Positions 16,577 to 24,511 of a stretch of 64,000 bases of DNA are shown here, one piece after another. Within the stretch, counting starts at the first letter, position 1. The number at the start of each line of letters is the position of its first letter. Where the stretch lies: NCBI RefSeq assembly GCF_000211815.1, contig NZ_GL890954.1, positions 39,635-103,634 on the forward strand. Direction: 5' to 3'. The notes under the pieces are model-generated. The model did not search any database. It was given only the letters and a program-made list of their open reading frames with translations, and was not told the origin of the DNA. Source of the DNA: Moorena producens 3L (GTDB lineage Bacteria; Cyanobacteriota; Cyanobacteriia; Cyanobacteriales; Coleofasciculaceae). A program made the position numbers and the translations under genes.

Positions 16577-17341
16577 GTGCTATCTGCCCTGATTGCTGAC
16601 TTCCGTATTATCTTTGAGCGTGACCCAGCTGCTCGGAACTGGCTTGAGGTTTTGTTCTGCTACCCCGGCTTACAGGCTCTGCTGTTCCATCGCTGCTGTC
16701 ACTGGTTACATGGGATTGGGATTCCATTCATTCCTCGACTGCTCAGTCAGTTATCCCGATTTGTTACAGGTATTGAAATTCATCCGGGTGCCAAAATTGG
16801 TCATGGTGTGTTTATCGACCACGGTATGGGTGTGGTGATTGGAGAAACCGCCATTGTGGGAGACTACTGTCTAATCTATCAAGGTGTTACCCTCGGCGGT
16901 ACAGGAAAGGAAAGTGGGAAGCGCCACCCTACTCTAGGAGAAAATGCGGTAGTGGGAGCTGGTGCTAAGGTGCTAGGGAATATCCAAATTGGTAATAATG
17001 TCCGCATTGGTGCTGGGTCAGTGGTCTTGCGAGATGTTCCTTCCGATTGTACTGTGGTCGGTATACCAGGTCGGATTGTCTATCGTTCCGGTGTACGAGT
17101 CAATCCCCTTGAACATGGTAGCTTGCCTGACTCAGAAGCCAAAGTAATTCGAGCGTTAGTAGACCGGATTGAGTCTCTCGAACAACAGCTACAAGAGTTA
17201 ACTCAGCAAAGATCTTCAATGGCATCAATGATGTCTGATCACTCTTCAACACCAGATGCTCCAGAGAAGGGGGCTAAAGCCCCATGTTGTGATCTCCAGG
17301 ATAAAGAAATTCGGCAGTGTTTAGATAGTTATGGGATTTGA
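16577..17341 (+). CDS. cysE: serine O-acetyltransferase
   Basis: Acetylates L-serine with acetyl-CoA, the committed step of cysteine synthesis. The start is GTG: MLSALIADFRIIFERDPAA is the standard cyanobacterial N-terminus, whereas an ATG at 16564 is out of frame. The SATase N-terminal helices are followed by a left-handed beta-helix of hexapeptide repeats (IEIHPGAKIGHGVFIDHG, then GETAIVGDYCLIYQGVTLGG). Catalytic His and Asp lie in the FIDHG segment. After about residue 200 there is a poorly conserved helical and Ser-rich tail ending in CCDLQDKEIRQCL. At 254 residues it is normal for cyanobacterial CysE. Confidence 0.95.
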   Translation: MLSALIADFRIIFERDPAARNWLEVLFCYPGLQALLFHRCCHWLHGIGIPFIPRLLSQLSRFVTGIEIHPGAKIGHGVFIDHGMGVVIGETAIVGDYCLIYQGVTLGGTGKESGKRHPTLGENAVVGAGAKVLGNIQIGNNVRIGAGSVVLRDVPSDCTVVGIPGRIVYRSGVRVNPLEHGSLPDSEAKVIRALVDRIESLEQQLQELTQQRSSMASMMSDHSSTPDAPEKGAKAPCCDLQDKEIRQCLDSYGI

Positions 17342-17472
17342 GCTAGTTGTCAAATGTTAGCAGGTTAAAGGTTGAAGGTTTTACCTGTCGTTCCTGTTGG
17401 CTCTAGACAGGGAATCGGATTAGTAACACAATAGAATATTTTAACCACACCCATTTTGGTGTGACCCCGAAG

Positions 17473-18057
17473 CTAAGGATTAACAGCTTTTTGAAACCAC
17501 TCCCCAGAACTGTCTTGGTAGTAAAGCCATCGGTTTTGGGGGAAACCCTGCAACCTTAGGTGATCAACCTTGACTGGTTCGAGCAATAATAGGCAAAAAT
17601 TTGGCAAAGGCTGATCTAGGGCAGGTGGTGGTGGGGAAAAGGCTTGTTTATCTGGTACTCTAGCAACACCAGGGTCAGGCCACGCAAATTGTAAGCGAGC
17701 TGCATCGGAAAGATTTTGCCAAGTCTGCTGGCGGACTTGTTGAAGTCCTTCGTCAGGATAATCAGCAGTGATCAGGGTCAACTGGCCTGCTAAACGAAAT
17801 TGTTCGCGAGTGTTGGGAAAGTACCAACAAACTTCTCCCCAGGGATGATGATTAATGTCGTGAATTTTCTGGCTACGGGTATCGGTAATAACTTTGAGTT
17901 GGTTGGAGTTGTCCAAAAAACCCCGAAAAACTACGGTGCGGTTAGCAGGATAGCCCTTGGGGTCAACGGTTGCCAGTTGAAAGTAACGAGCATAAGGTAG
18001 GCTGCGATTGTGATGGATTGCGCGAGCTAGGGGCGATCGCCAAACAGCAATAGGCAT
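17473..18057 (-). CDS. pyridoxamine 5'-phosphate oxidase-family FMN protein
   Basis: 194 residues in a split-barrel flavin-binding fold. The N-terminus has WRSPLARAIHHNRSLPYARY and TVDPKGYPANRTVVFRGF; the middle has SQKIHDINHHPWGEVCWYFP; the C-terminus is WLYYQDSSGEWFQKAVNP. It matches the cyanobacterial group annotated as Npun_F5749-type PPOX proteins rather than PdxH itself, and the true substrate is unknown. It stands alone. A perfect 8-bp hairpin (18085-18105) lies just upstream of its start. Confidence 0.8.
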   Translation of the reverse strand: MPIAVWRSPLARAIHHNRSLPYARYFQLATVDPKGYPANRTVVFRGFLDNSNQLKVITDTRSQKIHDINHHPWGEVCWYFPNTREQFRLAGQLTLITADYPDEGLQQVRQQTWQNLSDAARLQFAWPDPGVARVPDKQAFSPPPPALDQPLPNFCLLLLEPVKVDHLRLQGFPQNRWLYYQDSSGEWFQKAVNP

Positions 18058-18084
18058 TTTTTTTTAGACATAGCCCATAAAATA

Positions 18085-18105
18085 GCGGAAAGGTGAGCTT
18101 TCCGC
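18085..18105. terminator. hairpin GCGGAAAG / CTTTCCGC
   Basis: A perfect 8-bp stem with a GTGAG loop, followed on the minus strand by TATTTTAT. It could terminate minus-strand transcription arriving from the right or be a small repeat. The T run is weak. Confidence 0.35.
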
Positions 18106-18227
18106 ATCTAATTATTAAATTCGCCACGGGTCGCACCTAAATGTAGGGTAGTTTCAAGCTCAGGATGGAAGCAAGCCCCAAGTTGGCTGACCAAAGACCC
18201 TGAGGGCGCAAGCCCCTGGATTCTATC

Positions 18228-18383
18228 CCGGAGACGAAACCTTAGGAGAGTGGAGCCTTTATGGTTGGCAGGCTATGCATAAAAAGGTTAAAACTTATTG
18301 ATTAGCGATGCAGCGCGGTCTTGGGGGTTTCCCCCATGAGCGACTGCATCAAGACAAGGCTCCACTCTCCTTACGGTAACTTC
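18228..18383. repeat. hairpin element (CCGGAGACGAAACC...TAACTTC) with a nested 52-bp palindrome
   Basis: The outer element has CCGGAGACGAAACCTTAG, GTGGAGCC and, at the far side, GGCTCCAC and TTACGGTAACTTC. The same outer element is in tnpB at 19271-19387 and in group II intron 2 at 58843-58949. A copy of the GCGATGCAGCGCGG palindrome (18305-18356) has landed in its loop, so two events are layered here. Confidence 0.8.
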
Positions 18384-18497
18384 AAACCATGGGGTTAGCC
18401 CGAACAGGAATTTATTCCCTAACTGCCCGAAAATTTTCGTCCTAAGATATCGACTATAATAGAAAGCAATGCATCAATACCAAGGAGGTGATTTTAA

Positions 18498-19853
18498 GTG
18501 TTGGTTATGGAATTCAAGGCTGTCCTTAAAGAGCCTCAAAAGTTGGCAATAAATGAAGCCATTAGAACGGCTCGTTTTGTCCGTAACAAGGTACTTCGGT
18601 ATTGGATGGACAATCGTGGAACAGGGAAGAAAGAACTCTATCGATACAACACTCAACTAAGGGAAGAGTTTGAATTTGTTAAAGACCTCAATAGTCATGC
18701 TTGCCAAGCCTCTGTTGAGAACGTAGAACGTGCTATCAAACGTTTCTTCGATAACTGCAAAAAGAAAATTCCTGGAAAGAAGGGTTATCCTCGTTTCAAG
18801 AAACATTCTAGGTCAGTCGAGTATAAGCAATCTGGATGGAAGTTATCCCCAGATAATAAGTCCATAAAATTCACCGACAAGAAGGGGATCGGAAAAGTCA
18901 AGCTCAAGGGTACATGGGACTTGTGGAGATTCGAACAAAAATTAATCAAGCGAGTTCGGATTGTCCAAAAAGCCGATGGTTACTATGTCCATTTTTGCGT
19001 CAAAGTAGACAATTCAGAACAATTAGAAGCCACTGGCTTTACTGTTGGATTGGACCTAGGCTTGAAGGAATTTTATACCGACTCTGACGGATACTCTGAA
19101 CCTAATCCCAGGTTTTACAAAAAAGGTGAAAAGCGCGCTATATTTTATCAACGTCGAGTTTCTCGAAAAAAGAAAGGCTCTGCTAACCGTAAAAAAGCAA
19201 TTAATAGACTAGGTAGGACACACCTTAAAATAAGTAGACAACGTGAAGAGCACGCCAAGAGACTGGTTAGAAGTTACCGTAAGATAGTGGAGCCTTATTA
19301 CAAAAGATTTAACCCTTTTATGCAAAGCCGAACACCCATAAAGGCTCCACTATCTAAGGTTTCGTCTCCGGCGCGCTGCGTAATCCGGTCTAACGACCTG
19401 GTCGCCTACGTTCGCGCAGCGTGCCGAAGGCAAGATTTAAGAGTTAAAAACCTGGTTAAAAACCACTGTTTAGCTAAGTCTATTAACGATGCAGGTTGGT
19501 ACCAATTTCGAGAGTGGTTAGAGTATTTCGGCCAAAAGTTTGGTCGGATAACTGTCGCAGTTAATCCAGCCTACACAAGCCAAAATTGTTCCAGCTGTGG
19601 TGAAGTGGTCAAGAAATCTTTATCGACTAGAACCCATGCCTGTAAATGCGGGTGTCGGCTGGATCGTGATGTTCCTTCGGAACCGCTTCGCGAACACAAT
19701 GCTGCTAAAAATATCCTAAGCAGAGCCTTGGGTACCGTGGGGCACACGGGAACTTATCGTGCGGTTCGTTCCAACCAGGAGCTTTCAGAAACTGAAAGGG
19801 TATGGGTTGGGGGATTCGCGAGGGTTAAAACCTCAAAAATCCTAACTATCTAA
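18498..19853 (+). CDS. tnpB: TnpB-family protein with three in-frame repeat insertions
   Basis: The GTG start is set by AAGGAGGTG seven nt upstream. The RuvC-I aspartate is in VGLDLGLKEF; the zinc finger is CSSCGE...CKCGC; RuvC-III is LDRD...NAAKNIL. Against the family pattern RSNDLVAYEDLRVKNL three inserts stand out: about 39 residues after KRLVRS (nt 19271-19387, the hairpin element); a 21-nt insert (19411-19431) that splits the GAA codon of the RuvC-II catalytic glutamate, giving VAY-VRAACRRQ-DLRV; and 24 nt (19671-19694, VPSEPLRE) inside DRD-HNAA. The frame survives all three but the catalytic Glu is lost, so nuclease activity is unlikely. Confidence 0.85.
   Translation: MLVMEFKAVLKEPQKLAINEAIRTARFVRNKVLRYWMDNRGTGKKELYRYNTQLREEFEFVKDLNSHACQASVENVERAIKRFFDNCKKKIPGKKGYPRFKKHSRSVEYKQSGWKLSPDNKSIKFTDKKGIGKVKLKGTWDLWRFEQKLIKRVRIVQKADGYYVHFCVKVDNSEQLEATGFTVGLDLGLKEFYTDSDGYSEPNPRFYKKGEKRAIFYQRRVSRKKKGSANRKKAINRLGRTHLKISRQREEHAKRLVRSYRKIVEPYYKRFNPFMQSRTPIKAPLSKVSSPARCVIRSNDLVAYVRAACRRQDLRVKNLVKNHCLAKSINDAGWYQFREWLEYFGQKFGRITVAVNPAYTSQNCSSCGEVVKKSLSTRTHACKCGCRLDRDVPSEPLREHNAAKNILSRALGTVGHTGTYRAVRSNQELSETERVWVGGFARVKTSKILTI
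19271..19387. repeat. 117-bp hairpin element inserted in frame in tnpB
   Basis: AAGTTACCGTAAGATAGTGG at the left, GGCTCCACTATCTAAGG and TTTCGTCTCCGG at the right, with a central inverted repeat TAGTGGAGCC/GGCTCCACTA. It is a relative of 18228-18383 and 58843-58949. It adds 39 codons without a stop. Confidence 0.85.
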
Positions 19854-19889
19854 CGGATATGGGTGAAAACCCCATCCTTGAGGAGACAA

Positions 19890-21924
19890 GTGACTCCCTA
19901 TCTGGCCACACCGAGCAGGCGGCAACCTCGCAGAGTGAAGCTGGCACCAGGGCGGAATCAGAGGTGAAACAGATTAGCCACACTGCCGCTAACGGGGAGG
20001 TGACACGGGTAAACAAATCCTAGAAAAATGTCTAATCCGGAAGCCACAATCTGAACAAAATACAATGTGGACTTCATCCTCTCATTCTCATAGTGTTCTG
20101 GTAGGGATAACTATAAACTCCGAGAAGAGGATAGGCAAATTGGATTGCCCTAAATCACCAGAATAATCTGTTGGATGGAACGAATAAAAACGACAGCAAA
20201 AATATGGGTCTGAGGATAGGTCGTAACCTCGGTAAGTTATGCCAAACTTAATCCCCACTGTCGGGTAAGATGCGCTCAAAACTGGGCGCGGGTATCCAGA
20301 ATACACAAACTCTAAGAAGAGCATAGTTAGACACATGAGAAAACAATCTTATAGTGAACTGTGGAAAGGACAAAACTGGAAGCAACTCCGGAAGAATCTC
20401 TTCCGCCTACAAAGACGAGTGTATAAAGCGGTTCAAGCTGGTGACTTGAGGAAAGCAAGGTCTATACAGAAGCTGATTCTGAAATCCCGTTCGGCACAGT
20501 TATTGGCCATCCGTCAAGTGACACAGCTCAATCAGGGCAAGAAGACCGCCGGTATCGACGGAAAAACTGCCCTAAAATACAGCGAACGGTTTGAATTACT
20601 TGAAAGACTAGTATCCAGTGCGGAAAATTGGACGCACCAAGGGTTACGGGAAATCCCAATACCCAAGAAAAACGGGGGTACAAGAATGTTGAAAGTACCG
20701 ACTATAGCTGATAGAGCATGGCAATGTCTAGCAAAATTTGCTCTCGAACCAGCACATGAAGCCAAGTTCCATGCCCGGAGTTACGGATTCAGAACAGGCA
20801 GAAGTGCTCATGACGCCCAGAAACAGATATTCAACAATCTGAGTTCCAACAAAAACGGCATAAATAAGAGGGTAATCGAACTGGACATCAAGAAGTGCTT
20901 CGACAAAATCTCCCACAAATCCATCATGGATAAGTTAATTGCACCAGCAAGTTTAAAGACTGGGATATTCCGCTGCCTCAAGGCCGGAGTTGACCTGGAA
21001 TTTCCTGAGCAAGGAACACCGCAGGGAGGTGTAGTCAGTCCACTTCTAGCCAACATAGCACTTGACGGAATAGAGGAGATTCATCCTAGCGTCCGATACG
21101 CAGACGATATGGTAATTTTCCTAAAGCCAAAAGATAACAGCGAAAAGGTACTGAATAAAATCAAAGCCTTCCTCGCCGAAAGAGGGATGGAAATTAGTGA
21201 AGAAAAGACCAAGATAACCAAAACGACAGATGGATTTAACTTCCTGGGCTGGTATTTCCGAGTCCAGTATGACGGAAGATTCAAGAGCTACCCCGCTAAG
21301 GAGAATCTCAAGAAATTCCTAGAAAAAATAAAATCCATAGTCAACAGCTCGAATTATGGAGCAGAAATCAAAGCAAAGAAACTAGCACCCATTGTAAGAG
21401 GTTGGAGAAACTACCATAAGTGGTGCTGTATGGAAGACCCACCTAATAATTTATACTTCCCGATGAAATCTGCCGAAAAGAAATTCCGAAAGCAGAAATC
21501 AATAAATCGGTACGAATCCAAAAGATTATTAGGAAAAGCCTTCCCAAAAGTATCATGGGAAGAAAACGGCCACACAATGGTTAAAGGAATTAAGTCCCCT
21601 TATGACGGAGACTTAACCTACTGGAGCAAGCGTAACAGCATACTCTACAATAACGCTACATCAAAAGCTTTGAAGAAGCCAAACCATTCCTGCGGATATT
21701 GCGGATTAAAATTCATTGATGAAGAAAGAGTTCATCTCCACCACATTGATGAAAATCACGACAACTGGAAGCCTGAAAATTTGATGGCAGTACATCAAAG
21801 TTGTCACCAATACATCCATGGGAGCAGACCGAAAGGCCAGGATATCCAGGAGCCGTATGAGGGGAAACCTTCACGTACGGATTTGAAGGAGAGGTGCTCC
21901 CCTTAATAGGGGACATCGACTCTA
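19890..21924 (+). mobile_element. group II intron 1 (ORF-containing, HNH type)
   Basis: The 5' end GTGACTCCCTATCTGG and a 3' part ending CATCGACTCTAA are shared with intron 2 (57022-59208, minus), which fixes the boundaries to within a few nt. Domain V is near 21849-21882 (AGCCGTATG-GGGAAACC-CACGTACGG), and the following hairpin with GCTCCCC/GGGGA fits domain VI. The 5' exon ends GGAGACAA, like GGAGATAA at intron 2, probably the intron-binding site. It sits downstream of tnpB, inside the IS element. About 2.04 kb; 19890-20334 is ribozyme domains I-III and carries no gene. Confidence 0.85.
20335..21906 (+). CDS. ltrA: group II intron reverse transcriptase/maturase with HNH endonuclease
   Basis: 523 residues. 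The RT domain has TAGIDGK, REIPIPKKNG, GFRTGRSAHDAQ, the EQGTPQGGVVSPLLANI block and an intact YADD active site (RYADDMVIFL). The maturase (X) domain has GWRNYHKW. The C-terminal HNH nuclease has CGYCGLKF...HLHHIDENHDNWKPENL...CHQYIH. It supports splicing and retrohoming of its intron. The frame runs on past HGS through intron domain V to 21906, adding about 25 residues not in the paralogue; this is probably read-through of a lost stop. Confidence 0.93.
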   Translation: MRKQSYSELWKGQNWKQLRKNLFRLQRRVYKAVQAGDLRKARSIQKLILKSRSAQLLAIRQVTQLNQGKKTAGIDGKTALKYSERFELLERLVSSAENWTHQGLREIPIPKKNGGTRMLKVPTIADRAWQCLAKFALEPAHEAKFHARSYGFRTGRSAHDAQKQIFNNLSSNKNGINKRVIELDIKKCFDKISHKSIMDKLIAPASLKTGIFRCLKAGVDLEFPEQGTPQGGVVSPLLANIALDGIEEIHPSVRYADDMVIFLKPKDNSEKVLNKIKAFLAERGMEISEEKTKITKTTDGFNFLGWYFRVQYDGRFKSYPAKENLKKFLEKIKSIVNSSNYGAEIKAKKLAPIVRGWRNYHKWCCMEDPPNNLYFPMKSAEKKFRKQKSINRYESKRLLGKAFPKVSWEENGHTMVKGIKSPYDGDLTYWSKRNSILYNNATSKALKKPNHSCGYCGLKFIDEERVHLHHIDENHDNWKPENLMAVHQSCHQYIHGSRPKGQDIQEPYEGKPSRTDLKERCSP

Positions 21925-22064
21925 ATAAAACGCTTGGGGAGATCTGTCCTCTACTCTTCCTGGTTCCGGCTGGCCCACGCAAGACGGGTCTGTGAGCCAA
22001 GAATCCCCTGCCTTCTAGGCATGGGGAGTGTCAATAAACGTTAGAATCCCAATTAGAATCCCAA

Positions 22065-22135
22065 TAGACATCTCCAGACACTCGGTTTTGACCCAGGCAG
22101 TGCAAGGGTTTGAGGTTAATTTTTGGAGATGTCTA
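22065..22135. repeat. 71-bp element with perfect 12-bp inverted ends
   Basis: TAGACATCTCCA at 22065 and TGGAGATGTCTA at 22124-22135 are exact reverse complements. The interior is short and unrelated. It looks like a small MITE or IS end pair, between the IS right end and the next gene. Confidence 0.7.
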
Positions 22136-22189
22136 ATCTAATCACTCATACAACTATTGGCAGCACAACCAGCACCAGGAGATCAACTG

Positions 22190-22408
22190 ATGTTCCTCAA
22201 TGAACTGACACCAATTTTTGAAGAATTTACTCAGCAGCCTGTCGCTTTTTTGGGCGGATTTTTTTCAGGAGTGTTCCGCCTGAATCTCTCAGATGATCCT
22301 CTCAAGAGTTGGTTAGAGGCTCAAAATGGCTCTGAGATATACAAAGATGGTCATAACACAAGCGAAAATGATAAAAATAAAGGTCCGCAGTCTATTTCCA
22401 TTGATTAA
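22190..22408 (+). CDS. small conserved cyanobacterial protein of unknown function
   Basis: 72 residues from MFLNELTPIFEEF. AGGAG eight nt upstream selects this ATG over the longer TTG-started frame at 22157. The pattern QPVAFLGGFFSGVFRLNLSDDPLKSWLE is one I associate with a short conserved cyanobacterial protein with a hydrophobic glycine-rich middle and no assigned role. The tail (NGSEIYKDGHNTSENDKN) is polar and probably disordered. A terminator-like hairpin with a T run follows at 22442-22484. Confidence 0.6.
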   Translation: MFLNELTPIFEEFTQQPVAFLGGFFSGVFRLNLSDDPLKSWLEAQNGSEIYKDGHNTSENDKNKGPQSISID

Positions 22409-22441
22409 GAGCTAATTCAACTATATTTAGCCTGGTTATTT

Positions 22442-22484
22442 GGGGTCTAATTGGTGCTTAAGCACTACCCCAATACATTTTTTT
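22442..22484 (+). terminator. Rho-independent terminator
   Basis: GGGGT...GTGCTTAAGCAC...ACCCC forms a stem and is followed by CATTTTTTT. It lies 34 nt after the stop of the small gene. The rest of the 328-bp gap, up to 22736, is probably the leader of the RNA-binding protein gene. Confidence 0.65.
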
Positions 22485-22736
22485 GATGAATTATGAAATA
22501 CTGTCAACTAGACAACCACTGATAATCCCGTAAGTGAGCTATCATGAAACGGTATTCACAAGTTCAGTGGATTCCTTTGGTAAAATTTTGATTTTGCTTC
22601 CCCCCCCTGGGGTGGTTGGCCACTGTCGAAATTTACCACTGGTTCCTCAGACATGACCGTGAGCAACCAAAATACGTTGTACTCCGTTCTTCTGTGCCTC
22701 TGAACTTTAGTTCTATGTTCTGCCTCATCGATCGAC

Positions 22737-23018
22737 ATGACCATTTACGTCGGAAACCTGTCCTATCAAGCCACCGAAGACGACTTAAAAACAGTTTTTG
22801 GAGACTACGGCACCGTTAAACGAGTTGTTATGCCCACAGACCGTGAAACCGGCAAAATGCGCGGGTTTGCCTTTGTGGAAATGACAGAATCAGATCAAGA
22901 AGACTCAGCTATAGAAAGCTTGGATGGTGCTGAGTGGATGGGACGTAGAATCAGGGTCAATAAAGCCAGACCTCGGGAAAATAATAATCGTAACACTCAA
23001 CGGCGCAATTCCTGGTAG
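22737..23018 (+). CDS. RRM-type RNA-binding protein
   Basis: 93 residues, one RNA-recognition motif. RNP2 is IYVGNLSY, RNP1 is RGFAFVEM, and a short Arg/Asn-rich tail ends NTQRRNSW. This is the cyanobacterial Rbp family (RbpA/RbpD type), small RRM proteins several of which are cold-induced and bind mRNA. The start MTIYVGNLSYQAT is the family norm. The roughly 250-nt region between the preceding terminator and the ATG fits the long 5' leaders known for cold-regulated rbp genes, but I see no defined thermosensor. Confidence 0.93.
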   Translation: MTIYVGNLSYQATEDDLKTVFGDYGTVKRVVMPTDRETGKMRGFAFVEMTESDQEDSAIESLDGAEWMGRRIRVNKARPRENNNRNTQRRNSW

Positions 23019-23160
23019 TTGGTAATAAGCTGTTGAACATCTAATTGGTACGACTGATTAAGTGTTCAGAATTTGACCATTGACCGTTGACCGTTGACCA
23101 GTACCAGTCAACAGTCAACACGATTCATGTACTTAAAACGTTCATAATCTTAAATACACT

Positions 23161-24243
23161 CTAATCTCCTAGACAAATACCCAATCCTCTAGCGGTTCTC
23201 ACCAAAGTTCCGTTAGGATTCACAGCTTGATAATGCTTAATCGTTTCCTCAATCGGTACACTCACCACCTGGCGATATTGCCATGTCACCATCCGGTCAT
23301 ATTGTTCATTGGCGATTAAGTCAACTGCTGCCACACCAAAGGCTGAGGCAATTAAGCGATCAAGGGGTGAAGGAGTGGCACCCCGCTGGGTGTGTCCAAG
23401 AACTGTCACTCGCGTTTCCGCTCCAATCGAATTACAAATCTCTTGGGCTAGATATTGGCCAATGCCACCTAATCGACATTCACCAAACCCCACATTACTC
23501 TGAAGCACCTCACCGCTTGCAGTGCGAACCGCCTCGGAAACTACGATTAAACAGAAGTTTCGCCCCTGCTCCTGAAGTTGCTTAATTTTATGGCAGACAT
23601 TGTTAAGGGTATAAGGAATTTCTGGAATCAGAATAACGTCAGCCCCTCCTGCAATGCCAGCACTGATAGCAATGTGACCAGCATCACGCCCCATCACTTC
23701 CAAAATCATCACCCGGTCATGGCTAGCCGCTGTGAAGTGTAAGCGATCTAGAGCTTCGGTGGCAATGTTAACGGCAGTGTCAAACCCAATAGAGCGTTCG
23801 GTAATGGCAACGTCATTATCGATAGTCTTGGGTATACCTACCAATTTCATCCCCCCTTGTTGGGCAAGTTTGCGCAAAATCGCCAAACTGCCATCGCCCC
23901 CAATACCAATGAGAGCGTCTAGACCCAGTTGGTGATAGCCATCAGCAATATCAGCGCTGCGATCGCATAGCGTACCATCTGGCATCGGAAAAGCAAAGGG
24001 GTCGCCTTTGTTAGTAGTGCCAAGCATTGTACCACCCATAGTCAAGATGCGATCAACCTTGTCCAAAGTTAGGTTAATCGCTTGAGGAGGATTTTGCATC
24101 AACCCCTGAGTAGCCCGACAGATGCCAAGCACCTCCCAGTTGTAAGTAGCCACAGCTCGGTGAGTCACAGCTCGAATCACCGCATTGAGACCAGCACAAT
24201 CTCCACCACTGGTGAGAATGCCAATGCGTTTAGTTTCTCCCAT
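23161..24243 (-). CDS. pfkA: 6-phosphofructokinase
   Basis: Phosphorylates fructose 6-phosphate at the glycolytic control point. In 360 residues: ILTSGGDCAGLNAVIR binds the phosphoryl donor; GIGGDGSLAIL is the GGDG motif expected of nucleotide-dependent rather than PPi enzymes; PKTIDNDV holds the catalytic aspartate; EVMGRDAGHIA contacts substrate; GHTQRGATPSPLDR closes the site. PKTIDND (instead of PGTIDND) places it in the longer-branch group common in cyanobacteria. It diverges from fbp, 268 nt away, so the antagonistic enzymes PFK and FBPase share one intergenic region. That gap also holds a GGCCAATAGGCCACGCTACGC repeat at 24433-24456. Confidence 0.95.
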   Translation of the reverse strand: MGETKRIGILTSGGDCAGLNAVIRAVTHRAVATYNWEVLGICRATQGLMQNPPQAINLTLDKVDRILTMGGTMLGTTNKGDPFAFPMPDGTLCDRSADIADGYHQLGLDALIGIGGDGSLAILRKLAQQGGMKLVGIPKTIDNDVAITERSIGFDTAVNIATEALDRLHFTAASHDRVMILEVMGRDAGHIAISAGIAGGADVILIPEIPYTLNNVCHKIKQLQEQGRNFCLIVVSEAVRTASGEVLQSNVGFGECRLGGIGQYLAQEICNSIGAETRVTVLGHTQRGATPSPLDRLIASAFGVAAVDLIANEQYDRMVTWQYRQVVSVPIEETIKHYQAVNPNGTLVRTARGLGICLGD

Positions 24244-24429
24244 AATCTCCGTTTAAGGTTGCAATGCCTATGTTCACATCAATTTGACCTCAGGTATAGG
24301 CTATTAGACAAGAAAAATGGTGTGAAGATTTGATTTCTGTATTTCTTCTAAAGTTATTAAGCATCATTAAAAATGCCTTCCTAAGATAGAAAGTGAAGAG
24401 GACTAGGCACTGGGCCAATCGGTACTCTT

Positions 24430-24462
24430 CCGATGGCCAATAGGCCACGCTACGCGAACACC
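24430..24462. repeat. GGCCAATAGGCCACGCTACGC dispersed repeat
   Basis: A copy of the palindromic-core repeat also found near 27465, 31336, 31433, 42577, 42674, 42728, 53450, 56873, 56984, 59369, 59443 and 59498, here in the pfkA-fbp divergent promoter region. Confidence 0.75.
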
Positions 24463-24511
24463 AACATCTCTGACAAACCAAGTGCCCTAAGACCTAGGGA
24501 GGACAAAAATT

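Larger units (their letters stand above)
18384..22034 (+). mobile_element. IS200/IS605-type tnpB element interrupted by a group II intron
   Basis: The unit contains tnpB (18498-19853), then an inserted group II intron (19890-21924), then remaining IS sequence ending in the right-end hairpin CCCCTGCCTTCTAGGCATGGGG and AGTGTCAAT at about 22034. There is no tnpA. The left boundary is approximate. The tnpB has also been invaded by repeats, so the element is probably dead as an RNA-guided nuclease unit. Confidence 0.65.
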
